A DNA stretch of 64,000 nucleotides from Hordeum vulgare subsp. vulgare (GCF_904849725.1 NC_058522.1:454400844-454464843); one strand, 5' to 3'. Shown: positions 22,507 through 33,360, numbered from the stretch's first letter. Program-made: numbers and translations. Notes: a model not told the origin generated them from the sequence alone.

Positions 22507-25500
22507 TTGCAGGAGTTTGCTTCCGGTGGGGTGTCATGGTTGCTCGATAGTGGAGCAACAAATCATATGACCGGAAGCAAGGACTTAGTGGTGGATGTGC
22601 ATCCTTCTCCATCTATGCCCACCCATGTCCAATTCGCCGATGCATCCTCGTCTAAGGTATTGGGATTTGGTAAGGTGATCGTCTCTCAAGATTTGTCTAT
22701 TGAGAAGGTCATGCTTGTTGAGTCTCTTGCCTACAATTTACTTTCCGTTCGTCAACTTGCAATCATGGGTTTTTCCACATTCTTTAATATTGACACTGTG
22801 GTCCTCCTAAGGAGCAAGACTCTTAAAGTAGCCTATGTTGGACATGTCGAAAATGGTCTCTATGTGGTAAACTTTTCAAAGCGACCCACTAAGACTGCGA
22901 CATGTTTAATGGCTAAAGTTGACGTGGGCTGGCTTTGGCATCGCCGTTTAGCCCATGTCAATATGAGATCTTTGCAAAGTCTTCTGACAGGGGACCATGT
23001 TCGTGGACTAACAAATGTGAGTTTTGCTAAAGATCGTGTTTGCAGTGCCTGCATTGAAGGAAAGATTCATGAAACTGCTCATCGTCCAATGACTCTTATC
23101 TACACTAAGAGGCCATTGGAACTTCTCCACATGGATCTGTTTGGTCCTCCTACATTTGATAGTCTTGGAGGAAGAAAGTATTGCCTAGTCATTGTTGACG
23201 ATTACTCAAGATATACCTGGGTATATTTCTTCAAAAAGAAGAGTGAAACCCAACAAACGGTCATCAACTTTGCTAGTGAAGCGCAACGTCAACATGAAGC
23301 GAAGATCTTGATGATTAGGAGTGACAACGACACCGAGTTCAAGAACTACACCCTAGATGAGTTTCTAGGTGATGAGGGAATAAAGCACCAATATTCTGCA
23401 CCATATACCCCTCAGCAAAACGGCGTGGCAGAAAGGAAGAACCGGACCTTGATAGACGCTACAAGAACTATGATGGCAGAATTCAAATCTCCATACAACT
23501 TCTGGGCAGAGGCCATCAACACAGCATGTCATGCGTCAAATCGGCTCTACATCCGCAAAGGCTTGAACAAGACTCCGTATGAGATCCTAACTGGAAACAA
23601 ACCCAACCTCAAGTACTTCCGGGTATTCGGTTGTAAGTGTTTCATTCTTAAAAAAGGAGCTCGACTAGCTAAATTTGATTCCACAGCACATGAGGGTATC
23701 TTTGTTGGTTATGCTACAAACTCTCATGCTTACCGTGTCCTCAACAAGTCCACCAGACTAATTGAGGAGACGTGTAACGTAGAGTTTGACGAAAATAATG
23801 GCTCCCAAGTGGAGCAAAGTGGTCTTTGTGATACAGGTGATGAAATTCCTCCAGAAGCCATAAGAAGAATGGGGATTGGTCAAATACTCCCCATTGAGGA
23901 ACCCCTTGTGGCCGAAGGAGAAGGACAATGCTCTACGCAAGTGGAGCCATCACCCCCACAAGCCCCACACGCTTCCGATGAACAAAGAGAAGACTCTCAA
24001 CAAGTTGATCAAGCTCTCAGTCAAGACCAATTGCCTAACAATGGTGATATGCCCTCTGAAGCACTACCAGACCCTGAACCAACACGAGATCAAGATCAAG
24101 AGCAACCACTAATACAAGATCAAACTAGTGAACCTGCTCAAGTCGAAGGACAAAGTGATCAGGAGACTGTCTCACAATTCCCTTCTGGAGCTCCAACAAC
24201 CGGTTCAAGACGCAAGGGAAAACAAAAGATACAAGTCGATGCTCCCCTGTTATCTAATAAAGAACTATTGGAGCGTCGAGCAGCCAAGAATGCGAACAAA
24301 CTGAAAGCCAAGTCACATCTTATGAAGAATGTTCTTGGTAGCTTAAAAAGGGGAGTATCTACCCGTCAACAGCTTTGGAATTATTGTGAGCATCACGCGT
24401 TTGTCTCGTATTGTGAACCTCAACAGGTACAGGAAGCGCTCGATGATGAAGATTGGCTTATGGCCATGCACGAAGAACTTAACAACTTCGAGCGCAACCA
24501 AGTATGGGATTTAGTGCCACGACCAACGAAGGAACATAATGTCATCGGGACCAAATGGATATTTAAGAACAAGCAAGATGCAAATGGAATTGTGATTCGA
24601 AACAAGGCAAGATTGGTGGCTCAAGGCTACTCCCAAGTCGAGGGTATCGACTACGGTGAAACCTTTGCCCCTGTTGCACGTCTAGAATCTATTCGCATGT
24701 TACTTGCTTTTGCTTCTCATCATAACTTCAAATTACAGCAAATGGATGTGAAAAGTGCATTTCTTAATGGTCCTTTAAATGAGTTGGTATATGTCAAACA
24801 GCCCCCGGGATTCGAACATCCCAAGCTTCCCAATCATGTATACAAACTCAATAAGGCACTCTATGGCCTTAAACAAGCCCCACGCGCGTGGTATGAGTAC
24901 CTTACTGAGTTGTTACAAGATCGTGGGTTTGAAATTGGGAAGATTGATCCCACTCTTTTTACTAAGAGGGTTAAAGGGGATTTGTTCATATGCCAACTAT
25001 ATGTTGATGATATTATCTTTGGCTCTCCTAACATTTCATTCAATGAAGAATTTGCTGCGCTAATGACTGAGAAGTTTGAGATGTCCATGATGGGAGAGTT
25101 GAAGTTCTTCCTCGGATTCGAGATTAAACAAGGTCTAGAAGGGACATTCATCAAACAAGCCAAGTACACTCAAGACATGCTCAAACGGTTCGAGCTTGAA
25201 GATGTCAAACCGGTCAAGTTCCCCATGCCAACCAGATGCAAGCTTGATAGTGATCCCAATGGTAAAGCAGTGGATCAAAAGGTATACCGCTCCATGATTG
25301 GATCCCTCCTTTACCTTTGTGCATCTAGACCGGATATTATGTTGAGTGTAGGGATATGTGCACGGTTTCAATCCGCACCAAAAGAAAGTCATTACATGGC
25401 TGTCAAACGGATCTTTCGATATTTGGCTCATACCCCAAACTTTGGCCTCTGGTATCCCAAACTAGCAAACTTCAATCTAGTTGGCTATTCTGACTCAGAT

Positions 25501-25953
25501 TGGGCTGGAGATTGTGTGGAGAGGAAGTCAACATCTGGAGGGTGCCAATTCCTTGGTCGCTCGTTGGTAAGTTGGTCTTTAAAGAAGCAAAACTGTGTAT
25601 CCTTATCATCCACCGAAGCTGAGTATGTGGCAGCTGCAAGTTGTTGTGCACAATTGCTATGGATGAGGCAAACTTTAAAGGATTATGGTGTCACTTGTGA
25701 CAAAGTGCCTCTTCTATGTGACAATCAAAACGCCATCAAGATTTCCCTCAACCCAGTGCAACATAGCAAAACCAAACATATTGATATTCGTCATCACTTC
25801 ATCCGTGAACATATCAAGCTAGGTGATATTGAGGTTCACTTCATTCACACTGAAGAGCAACTTGCAGATATTTTCACCAAGCCACTAGATGAAGCAAGGT
25901 TCCGGGAGTTAATGCATGAGCTAAATATCATTGACTCAAGTAATGTGGATTGA
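22507..25953 (+). CDS. pol: Sirevirus Pol (protease-integrase-reverse transcriptase-RNase H)
   Basis: An open frame of about 1148 codons. Protease LLDSGAT at ~12-18; GAG-pre-integrase [14 protein letters not shown] ~145-185; integrase catalytic residues in HMDLFG (~208), RSDND (~272) and VAERKN (~308), with exact 35-residue spacing between the last two. Reverse transcriptase runs from [12 protein letters not shown] (~682) to YVDD (~831); RNase H includes [11 protein letters not shown] (~1037). No stop or frameshift is seen. The integrase has RSDNDTEF where most relatives have RSDNGTEF. There is no ATG at the start: the frame is open from 22462 and is +1 to gag, so Pol needs frameshifting, splicing or another bypass. 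Confidence 0.92.
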   Translation: MQEFASGGVSWLLDSGATNHMTGSKDLVVDVHPSPSMPTHVQFADASSSKVLGFGKVIVSQDLSIEKVMLVESLAYNLLSVRQLAIMGFSTFFNIDTVVLLRSKTLKVAYVGHVENGLYVVNFSKRPTKTATCLMAKVDVGWLWHRRLAHVNMRSLQSLLTGDHVRGLTNVSFAKDRVCSACIEGKIHETAHRPMTLIYTKRPLELLHMDLFGPPTFDSLGGRKYCLVIVDDYSRYTWVYFFKKKSETQQTVINFASEAQRQHEAKILMIRSDNDTEFKNYTLDEFLGDEGIKHQYSAPYTPQQNGVAERKNRTLIDATRTMMAEFKSPYNFWAEAINTACHASNRLYIRKGLNKTPYEILTGNKPNLKYFRVFGCKCFILKKGARLAKFDSTAHEGIFVGYATNSHAYRVLNKSTRLIEETCNVEFDENNGSQVEQSGLCDTGDEIPPEAIRRMGIGQILPIEEPLVAEGEGQCSTQVEPSPPQAPHASDEQREDSQQVDQALSQDQLPNNGDMPSEALPDPEPTRDQDQEQPLIQDQTSEPAQVEGQSDQETVSQFPSGAPTTGSRRKGKQKIQVDAPLLSNKELLERRAAKNANKLKAKSHLMKNVLGSLKRGVSTRQQLWNYCEHHAFVSYCEPQQVQEALDDEDWLMAMHEELNNFERNQVWDLVPRPTKEHNVIGTKWIFKNKQDANGIVIRNKARLVAQGYSQVEGIDYGETFAPVARLESIRMLLAFASHHNFKLQQMDVKSAFLNGPLNELVYVKQPPGFEHPKLPNHVYKLNKALYGLKQAPRAWYEYLTELLQDRGFEIGKIDPTLFTKRVKGDLFICQLYVDDIIFGSPNISFNEEFAALMTEKFEMSMMGELKFFLGFEIKQGLEGTFIKQAKYTQDMLKRFELEDVKPVKFPMPTRCKLDSDPNGKAVDQKVYRSMIGSLLYLCASRPDIMLSVGICARFQSAPKESHYMAVKRIFRYLAHTPNFGLWYPKLANFNLVGYSDSDWAGDCVERKSTSGGCQFLGRSLVSWSLKKQNCVSLSSTEAEYVAAASCCAQLLWMRQTLKDYGVTCDKVPLLCDNQNAIKISLNPVQHSKTKHIDIRHHFIREHIKLGDIEVHFIHTEEQLADIFTKPLDEARFRELMHELNIIDSSNVD

Positions 25954-26340
25954 AACTAGGCATATGGCACCTCACTTCACATTCCATCTGGGTCTAGGTG
26001 TAGGCATGGACATAGGGGGAGTGTTGTTCTCTCAATGAACTTTCCCTCCCCCCCATTATGCATAAATCAATCTAGTCTTTCACTTTAGCCATTGTCAAAT
26101 GGCACTTGTGCTTCAAAGACGAGCATTGGCCATGAACCCAAGGATAATTCTTCGCGGTGTCATACCACTGTCTCAAACATAGGTGGCCTCGGCCACCGCC
26201 CCTCCATCCTTTCTTTTTTGTATAAAAGAAAAGGATGTACTATGACAAGTGAGTACATTTTTCCAAGTGATATCTCATCTTTTACTTACTTGTCATATGC
26301 CCAAGTCCCTCTCTTTTCTTAAAGCCGCGCTGCGACATTT
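25954..26340 (+). other. Sirevirus spacer after pol
   Basis: No reading frame. It contains ATAGGGGGAG (26009-26018), which resembles a polypurine tract, a perfect palindrome GGTGGCCTCGGCCACC at 26182-26197, and an inverted repeat around GTATAAAAGAAAAGG at 26211-26236 that also includes a TATAAAAG. Confidence 0.55.
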
Positions 26341-26341
26341 G

Positions 26342-26747
26342 CAGCGGTACTACCGCCAGGGTAGCGGTACTACCGCCAGGACCCCAGGGGTACTACCGCC
26401 AGGGGTAGCGGTACTACCGCCAGGACCCCAGCGGTACTACCGCCAGGGGTAGCGGTACTACCGCCAGGACCCCAGCGGTACTACCGCCAGGGTAGCGGTA
26501 CTACCGCCATAGTTCAAAATCTAACTCGGCCGGCCGGAATATTTCTAGGGTTTCAAGGGGGAGCGGTACTACCGCCAGGGGGAGCGGTACTACCGCCAGG
26601 GGGAGCGGTACTACCGCCAGGACCCCCAGCGGTACTACCGCTGCAATCCAACGGTACTACCGCCAGGCAGCGGTACTACCGCTATAGTCCAGCGGTACTA
26701 CCGCCAGGTCAGCGGTACTACCGCTGGACCCCAGCGGTACTACCGCT
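26342..26747 (+). repeat. Internal palindrome arrays A and B, opposite polarity to the LTR arrays
   Basis: About fifteen perfect copies of GCGGTACTACCGC and two near copies, in two blocks (26342-26510 and 26575-26747), separated by a 60-bp stretch. The central base is always C on this strand, where in the LTR arrays of the same element it is always G. Confidence 0.95.
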
Positions 26748-26764
26748 GCCCGTACCCCTTGGGC

Positions 26765-26772
26765 TATATAAA
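26765..26772 (+). promoter_or_regulatory. Putative internal TATA box ahead of the third ORF
   Basis: GGGCTATATAAAGGGAGG, about 20 bp after palindrome array B. The LTR has the same order: palindrome array, then CACTATATAAAGGG. The first ATG downstream is at 26927, in good context (AAAGCCATGA), and a GTAACA donor-like site follows at 26937. This would fit a separate transcript for the third ORF; no expression evidence can be seen from sequence. Confidence 0.5.
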
Positions 26773-27258
26773 GGGAGGGGGAGCCCGATTTTCAATCTGT
26801 TTCTTCTTCCTAGCGGCTCCTCCCTCCCCTACCCCGAAAACCCGCTGTTTGGATCTTTCTTGGAGGAGCTCCTTCTTCCCGTTGGTGTGGAAGGGCTGAT
26901 TCACCTCTTCTTCCTCCTCCAAAGCCATGAATCCCGGTAACAAAAGCTCCTCCCCTCTTCTATTTGGTTGTTCTTCGTGTTCTAGGGTTAGGAGCATTGG
27001 GGATTGCATTCATCTTGTTGATCCAATGACTTGTTGCTATGATTACTGCCATGGTATAGGGTTTCATCGTCTTAGATCGAATATTTGAACTTTTTTGATT
27101 AGATCTAAAACGTGCTCTCTCTTGCCTATGCATGTTTATACCTCGTGTTACTATGTGTTCCTCTTGACAATAGGGCTGATGTATACGTATTAATGTTTAT
27201 ATTCAGTCCATGCCCTAGAATACAAGTTTTATATGTCTAGATCTGAAAGTCAAACCCC

Positions 27259-27432
27259 CAGCGGTACTACCGCCAGGGGGTAGCGGTACTACCGCCAGGA
27301 CCCAGCGGTACTACCGCTATGACCCCCAGCGGTACTACCGCCAGGACTGGCGGTACTACCGCCAGGACCCCCAGCGGTACTACCGCCAGGACTGGCGGTA
27401 CTACCGCCAGGACTGGCGGTACTACTGCCAGG
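27259..27432 (+). repeat. Internal palindrome array C, partly coding
   Basis: Seven perfect copies of GCGGTACTACCGC and one imperfect. From 27319 the array lies in the reading frame of the third ORF and is translated as repeats of SGTTAR and GGTTAR. Confidence 0.93.
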
Positions 27433-28935
27433 AGCATTCACGGTGTTTTTCTCTTTGGGCTTAGCAATGCATGTTTTCTTTGTTTTTCTGCACTTTCAAG
27501 ATCCATTGCCTTGACTTTTCGTGTCGCCTCTTTTTCGCTTTGTGGTCTGTGTCACAGGTGGCTCTGCTCGCCGTTCGAACCCCCACGGGACACGGCATCC
27601 AAACAGTTTCGCAACACAGAGGCGCCCGAGGGGTCTGCCACGTCTGGTCTCCCCCCTAAGAAGAAGTCCTTCAAAAAGGTTGCCCACAAGGACAAGAGGG
27701 TGAACATCCGCACCATGTCCCCCAAGGAGTTTCTGCAGTTTCGCACCAAGAACCACTATCTCCAGGAGAGGGAGACGATCGAGGGTGTTGAAAATGTCTG
27801 GGTTAAGGACCATTGCAGGATATATCGAGATGTCATTGCAAACTTCAAGAAGAATTACATCTCTGTCCAGTGGATTGATTTGGCACATCTTCAGCGGCAT
27901 ACAGAGTACTTTGGTGATTCTCTTGCTTTGATTGACAAGATGGGCCTCAAAAACATCATCACCTTCAAGACAGATTTTGATCCCACGGCAGTTGCTCAGT
28001 TCTACGTCACAGTTCATTTCTCCCATGATGAACAGCGCTCCATGATTTGGATGACTGGGCCAAAGAAGATGACTGGTTCCTGGTCAGAGTTCATGCAGTT
28101 CATGCACGTTGATTTTCAGGGTGCTAACACCCCTCTTGGGCTGCGTCCTCACGCTCCAGTCCCTGCTGATAAGGGCCTCGCAAAGGACAGACTACAGACA
28201 CTATATCTGAGGAAGGGGGTGCTTCCCAAGCACCTGGACATCATGCACCGCATCTTTCGGAACACCCTCTTTCCTCGAAGTGGTAACTTCGATGAGGTCC
28301 ATGGCGCCTTGGCTGAGATGTTGTTACTGTGTGAGGAGGCTATGTCTGTGGAGGCTGCTCAACTGGATATTGCAGATGTGATGTTCACAGAACTATGGAA
28401 CTGCATCATCAACCGTAAGGTCCCTATCTACGGGCCTTACCTGTTTGCATACATCTGCCACAAGTGGCAACAGGCGTATCCGGATGAGGTGCTCTACGCA
28501 CAGTCTGACTATATTGTGCATGACCCAATCAAGCTGCGCATCAAGGATAAGTGGACCAACCCATCTTCATCCTCTCAGCAAATGGACACAGATACAGAGA
28601 CCGCTGCTGGTAGAGGACCTGCCTCTCAGTCCCGCTCGTCTGCCATGCCATCTTGGGCTATCAAGTTGCAGGACAAGATGAAGACTCTCTTCTGTATGCA
28701 GGCCAAGGGTCAGTATCAGTCACACGTGGCTGAGAAGCAGAGCCGCCAGAGGCATAAGCGTGTTCTCAGGACCTTGGATGTGGACATCTCCAGTGGCTCA
28801 GAGGACGACATCACGCCTGAGGCCACCTGGATGCAGGCTCAGGGGTACCAGTGGTCGGGTGATGAGGCGCAAGAGGAGGAGGAGACTGATCAGGAGGGGA
28901 CCGACGAGTCTGGTGATCCTGAAGACGAGGAGTAG
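27319..28935 (+). CDS. Sirevirus third ORF in env position, function unknown
   Basis: 538 codons from ATG 27319, or 406 from the more credible internal ATG 27715. It lies between pol and the 3' LTR, the place of the env-like gene in sireviruses. Residues 1-38 are a translated palindrome array. Residues ~39-85 are hydrophobic and cysteine-rich (GVFLFGLSNACFLCFSALS..), like a membrane segment. A basic patch (PPKKKSFKKVAHKDKR) follows at ~112-127. A conserved-looking folded region spans ~135-415; its pattern (FYVTVHFS.., RNTLFPRSGNF, KVPIYGPYLFAYI) recalls the ORF-1-type proteins of some plant retrotransposons. The tail is acidic and glutamate-rich (~490-538). A CACAG acceptor-like site at 27553-27557 would remove the hydrophobic part if used, but splicing from 26937 leads into another frame. 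I cannot assign a function; env is inferred from position only. Confidence 0.65.
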   Translation: MTPSGTTARTGGTTARTPSGTTARTGGTTARTGGTTARSIHGVFLFGLSNACFLCFSALSRSIALTFRVASFSLCGLCHRWLCSPFEPPRDTASKQFRNTEAPEGSATSGLPPKKKSFKKVAHKDKRVNIRTMSPKEFLQFRTKNHYLQERETIEGVENVWVKDHCRIYRDVIANFKKNYISVQWIDLAHLQRHTEYFGDSLALIDKMGLKNIITFKTDFDPTAVAQFYVTVHFSHDEQRSMIWMTGPKKMTGSWSEFMQFMHVDFQGANTPLGLRPHAPVPADKGLAKDRLQTLYLRKGVLPKHLDIMHRIFRNTLFPRSGNFDEVHGALAEMLLLCEEAMSVEAAQLDIADVMFTELWNCIINRKVPIYGPYLFAYICHKWQQAYPDEVLYAQSDYIVHDPIKLRIKDKWTNPSSSSQQMDTDTETAAGRGPASQSRSSAMPSWAIKLQDKMKTLFCMQAKGQYQSHVAEKQSRQRHKRVLRTLDVDISSGSEDDITPEATWMQAQGYQWSGDEAQEEEETDQEGTDESGDPEDEE

Positions 28936-29206
28936 CTACCTGTGGCATTAGGTGTGCCCCCTTTTTGGTGTCTTGTGCCAAAGGGGGAGAGAGTCTAGGG
29001 ATTTGATTTCATTCGAACTTTGCATTGCTTTGCTGATTTGCTTTGAACTTGGTTTGCTTTGTTTGCTATCGTGTGTGAGACATGATCTTTCCTATGTGAG
29101 ATTAGATTTATTTCCATCATATGCTCTGAGTCATATGTCATATATCTCTATCTTTTTTATTCTCATATTATTATCCATGCAAATCCGGTATTGTCATCAA
29201 TCCACC

Positions 29207-29222
29207 AAAAAGGGGGAGAGAT
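29207..29222 (+). promoter_or_regulatory. Polypurine tract of the Sirevirus
   Basis: AAAAAGGGGGAGAGAT immediately before the 3' LTR. A related AAAGGGGGAGAGA also occurs at 28980-28992, a frequent doubling in sireviruses. Confidence 0.88.
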
Positions 29223-30695
29223 TGTTGAGGCATAATTTATGCCTAAGTAATTTTGGTGATTGATGACAGTACCGTACAGGACTAATCGTGTGTGTCAAGG
29301 TTTCAGGCAACATTCGTCAACGGCACAAGACGACACGACTCCTCTCTTCGGGAACGGAAGCACGGCGCTATCCTAGATTCTCTTCATTTGAGTCATAGGA
29401 AAGCCGTACTATTAAGAGGGGATCCGTAGTGGAAAGGTTTGGGTGGAATCTATCTTTGCACACGCACACCTCTATTTTCTCCCTTTCCTTTATCCTTGGA
29501 GCGGCCCTCGCCGGTTTGTTCTCTGCGTCTCGGCAAAATGGTCCCCAGCGGTAGTACCGCTGGACTGCCAGCGGTAGTACCGCTGCAGCCCGCGGTAGTA
29601 CCGCTAGCTGGCGGTAGTACCGCCCCTGGTCAGCGGTAGTACCGCTGGCCAGCGGTAGTACCGCCCCTGGTCAGCGGTAGTACCGCTCCAGGTGCCCTGT
29701 TCCACCTACCTAGCGGTAGTTCGTGGACGGACCCTTGTGCGAAGACTTTCCCGGCGGTAGTAGTGTTTATGCACTACCAAGGGCCAGCGGTAGTACCGCT
29801 GGTTTCAGCGGTAGTACCGCTGGTGCCAGCGGTAGTACCGCTGGAAGCCCCAGCGGTAGTACCGCTGCATGCAGCGGTAGTACCGCTCCTTCTCAGCGGT
29901 AGTACCGCTGGATCTCGGGCAGAGAGTGGGAAAACGGTCTGAATTTTCCCCCCACTATATAAAGGGTTCTTCTAGCTGAGGAACTCTATCTCTTACCTCT
30001 CTAAGCTCCATTGTTGCTCCACAAGCTTAAAAGTGCCCGATCTCTCTCCCTAGCCAATCAAACTTGTTGATTCTTTAGGGATTAGTTGAGAAGGCCTAGA
30101 TTCACACTTCCACCAAGAGAAAAGTTGATTCCCCCACCTATCCCTTACGGATCTTGTTACTCTTGGGTGTTTGAGCATCCTAGATGGTTGAGGTCACCTC
30201 GAAGCCATATTCCATTGTGGTGAAGCTTCGTGGTATTGTTGGGAGCCTCCAATCTTTGTGTGGAGTTGCCCCAACCTTGTTTGTAAAGGTTCGGTCGTCG
30301 CCTTCAAGGGCACCTATAGTGGAATCACGGTACCTTGCATCGTGCGAGGACGTGAGGAGAATACGGTGGCCTTAGTGGCTTTTTGGGGAGCATTGTGCCT
30401 CCACGCCGCTCCAACGGAGACGTACTTCCTGTTAAAGGGAAGGAACTTCGGTAACACATCCTCGTCTCCATCGGTTCCACTTGTGGTTATCTCTAACCTT
30501 TACTTTGTATTTGCTCTTACTTGTGACTATATCTTACTTGTCTTATTAAGTCTTGTTGGTAGCTTCTATTGGGGTCACCTCTTTGTCATATTATTTGAGC
30601 ACTCGTTTAGTGTTTTCCTTAACTTGTTAAGATTAGTTAAAAAGTGGTCGTTGTCTATTCACCCCCCCCTCTAGCCAACCATATCGATCCTTTCA
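29223..30695 (+). repeat. 3' LTR of the Sirevirus
   Basis: 1473 bp. It has thirteen perfect palindromes (29546-29913), TATATAAA at 29956-29963, and ends TCCTTTCA before target repeat AACTT. It differs from the 5' LTR by about seven bases and by gain or loss of single array units. The 29439-29639 and 30258-30674 frames are LTR shadows. Confidence 0.95.
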
Positions 30696-33360
30696 AACTT
30701 TTTAGAACTGTGTAGTGTGCTTGAGTGAAAGAATGCATGTCCCTACATATCACTGCTTTCTTTCCTAGTGCCTTTTACACTCAGTCTCCCCTCATGCCGT
30801 GATTCAAGAACACCAATCGGCTTAAGGTCAGGAAGAAAGTTTTCACAGAACCCAATGACCTCCTCTGTTCCATAGCTCTTGGAGATGCTTCCTTCTAGCC
30901 TAGCACGATTATGAACATATTTCTTTAAGACTCCCATGAACCTCTCGAAGGGGAACATATTGTGTAGAAATATAGGACCGAGAATGGAAATCTCGTCGAC
31001 TAGGTAAACCACGATATGCGTCATAATATTGAAAAAGGACGGGGGGAACACCAACTCAAAACTGACCAGACATTGGACCACATCCTTTTGTTGCCTTTCC
31101 AAACGTTCTCGGTCGATTACCTTCTGAGATATTGCATTGAGGAATGAACGTAGCTTCACAATGGGTAATCAATCATTTTCCGGTAGAAGCCCCCTTAATG
31201 CAACCGGAAGCAACTGCGTCATAATCATGTGGCAATCATGAGACTTCAGGTTCTGGAATTTTCTTTGTCATATTTATTATCCCCTTTATATTAGACGAGA
31301 AGCCAACGGGGACCTTCATACTGCTCAGGCATTCAAAAACATTTCCTTCTCTGCTTTGGTAAGAGCGTAGCTGCTTAAGTATTGACGCCCTTTATCAGTC
31401 TTCTTGTCGTATGAGTCTTTCATACGTTGTTGCTCCTCACGTGCTTCTGTTGTATCTTTTGTCTTTCCATACACGCCCAGGAAGCCTAGCAGGTTCATGC
31501 AAAGATTCTTCATCACGTGCATCACGTCGATTGAAGACCGGACCTCTAGGTGTTTCCAATAGGGTAGCTCCCAAAATATAGATTTCTTTTTCCACATGGG
31601 CACGTGTCCGGTAATGTTGTCTTTCGGAACAGATTGACCGCCAGGACCCTTTCCAAAGATTACTATTTGATCCAAATCCTTGACCATACCCAATAACTCA
31701 TCACCAGTAGGGAGGTTAGGCTTCCTCCGGTGATCTGCCTCACCGTTGAAATGCTTGCCTTTCTTTCTTACGGGATGATTGGCCGGAAGAAATTGACGAC
31801 ACCCCACGTAGACAACCTTCTTAGATTTTTCCAAATATGTACCTTTAGTCTTATCTAAATAGTGCGTGCATGCATTGTATCCCTTGTTTGACTGTCCTAA
31901 AATGTTACTAAGAGCAGTCCAATCATTGATGGTTATGAACAACAATGCTCGCAGGTCAAATTCCCGCTGTTTGTGCTCATCCCACACACATACACCTGGT
32001 TTGGCCCACAACTGTAAAATTTCATCAACTAATGGCCTTAGGTACACATCAATGTCATTGCCGGGTTGCTTCGGTCCTTGGATGAGCACCGACATCATAA
32101 TGAACTTCCGCTTCATGCACAACTAAGGAGGAAGGTTGTAGATACATAGAGTCATGGGACAGGTGATGTGACTGCAGCTCTGCTCCCCAAAAGGATTCAT
32201 GCCGTCTGTACTTAAACCAAGCCATAAGTTCCTTGGGTCATCTGCAAAGTCCGGCCACTCCCTCTCTATTTTCCTCCACTGCGACCCATCTGCGAGGTGT
32301 CTCAACTTTTTCCCGTCTTTCTTACGTTCGTCTTTGTGCCATCGCATCAACTTGGCATGCTCATTGTTTGTGAACAGACGTTCCAACCGTGGTATTATAG
32401 GAGCATACCACATAACCTTAGGAGGAACCTTCGTCCTGGGGGGCTCGTCATCGCCCTCAACACCACCAGGGTCATCCTGTCTGATCTTGTACCGACATGA
32501 AGTGCATACCGGGCATTTATCCATATTCTCGTACTTCTCACCGCGGTACAAGATGCAGTCATTAATGCATGCATGTATCTTCTGCACATCTAATCCAAGA
32601 GGGCAGATAACCTTCTTTGCTTCGTACGTAGTCTCGGGCAATTCGTTATCCTTTGGAAGCTTTGGCTTCAATATTTTCAGTAACTTCTCAAATCCCTTGT
32701 CACATAAACCAGTTTCTGCCTTCCATTTCAAAAGTTCCAGTGTGGTACCGAGCTTTATGGTGGCATTTCCGCAATTTGGGTACAACTACTTTTTATGATC
32801 CTTTAGCATGGCCTCCAACTTCAGCTTCTCCTTTTCTGTATTGCATTCTCTCTTTGCATCAGAAATGATCCGACCAAGACCATCAGCGGGCGCATCTGAT
32901 GCCGGTTGTTATTCACCTCCTTCTTCTTCATTGTCTTCCATTGTAGTATCACCATATTCTTCAGTGAACATAGGATAGTTGCCATCATCATCTTCTTTAT
33001 TGTCTTCCATCCTAACCCTCTTTCTCCGTGCATGGTCCAACAATAATATGTGGGCATGAAACCTCTCTGAAGCAAGTGGAGATGAATGGTTTTCGAGCTA
33101 GAGTACTCGTTCACGTTTTGACAGCCACATGGACAAGGCATAAAATTATCCACTTTGTTTGCCTCAGCCACATCGATAAATTTATGCAGGCCTCCAATCA
33201 ATCTGGAACCGCATCGTTCGCCGCACATCCATCACTTTCGTGCATTAATCTGACATCATACATGAATAGTGAAATGACCACCATACATTGACTCATGCAA
33301 TTTTTTGTATCAATTACAAATGAAAAGGATAAGGTTGCTAACCTCGGTCGAGGATACCAT
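30696..33360 (-). pseudogene. CACTA TnpD transposase, N-terminal and central part (Transpos_assoc, Tnp2, DUF4218)
   Basis: This protein cuts and joins the element ends. A short first exon begins at ATG 33360-33358 and ends at GAG|GTTAGC (33343). The next exon carries the transposon-associated zinc-like domain (NFMPCPCGCQN.., RGFMPTYYCWTMHGER, ~33200-33020). The Tnp2 core (transposase_21) spans about 32785-31325, with DGMNPFGEQSCSH, LIQGPKQPGNDIDVYLRPLV and MWKKKSIFWELPYW. DUF4218 (FELVFPPSFFNIMTHIV, FLHNMFPFERFMGVLKKY) is at 31159-30743. Damage: frameshift near 33015, stops near 32910 and 32786, an in-frame TAG at 32123-32125 in an otherwise conserved NLPP-LCMKRK motif, and frame loss at 31160-31330. 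The Sirevirus separates it from its C-terminus. Confidence 0.9.

Larger units (their letters stand above)
18431..30695 (+). mobile_element. Sirevirus-type (Maximus lineage) Copia retrotransposon, structurally complete
   Basis: Near-identical LTRs (18431-19904 and 29223-30695), a perfect primer-binding site, intact gag and pol ORFs, a third ORF after pol, and a polypurine tract. The target repeat AACTT stands at 18426-18430 and 30696-30700. Sirevirus hallmarks are the very long gag with coiled-coil extension, the extra ORF in env position, and arrays of a 13-bp palindrome. I count only about seven base differences between the LTRs apart from array units, so the insertion is recent and younger than the BARE-1 copy in the same CACTA host. 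It splits the DUF4218-DUF4216 region of TnpD. Confidence 0.95.

Noticed and set aside
26927..27703. Spliced gene model joining ATG 26927 through donor 26937 to acceptor 27557
   Set aside because: The phase leads into a frame that stops at about 27703 and not into the long third ORF; kept only as a question in the findings.
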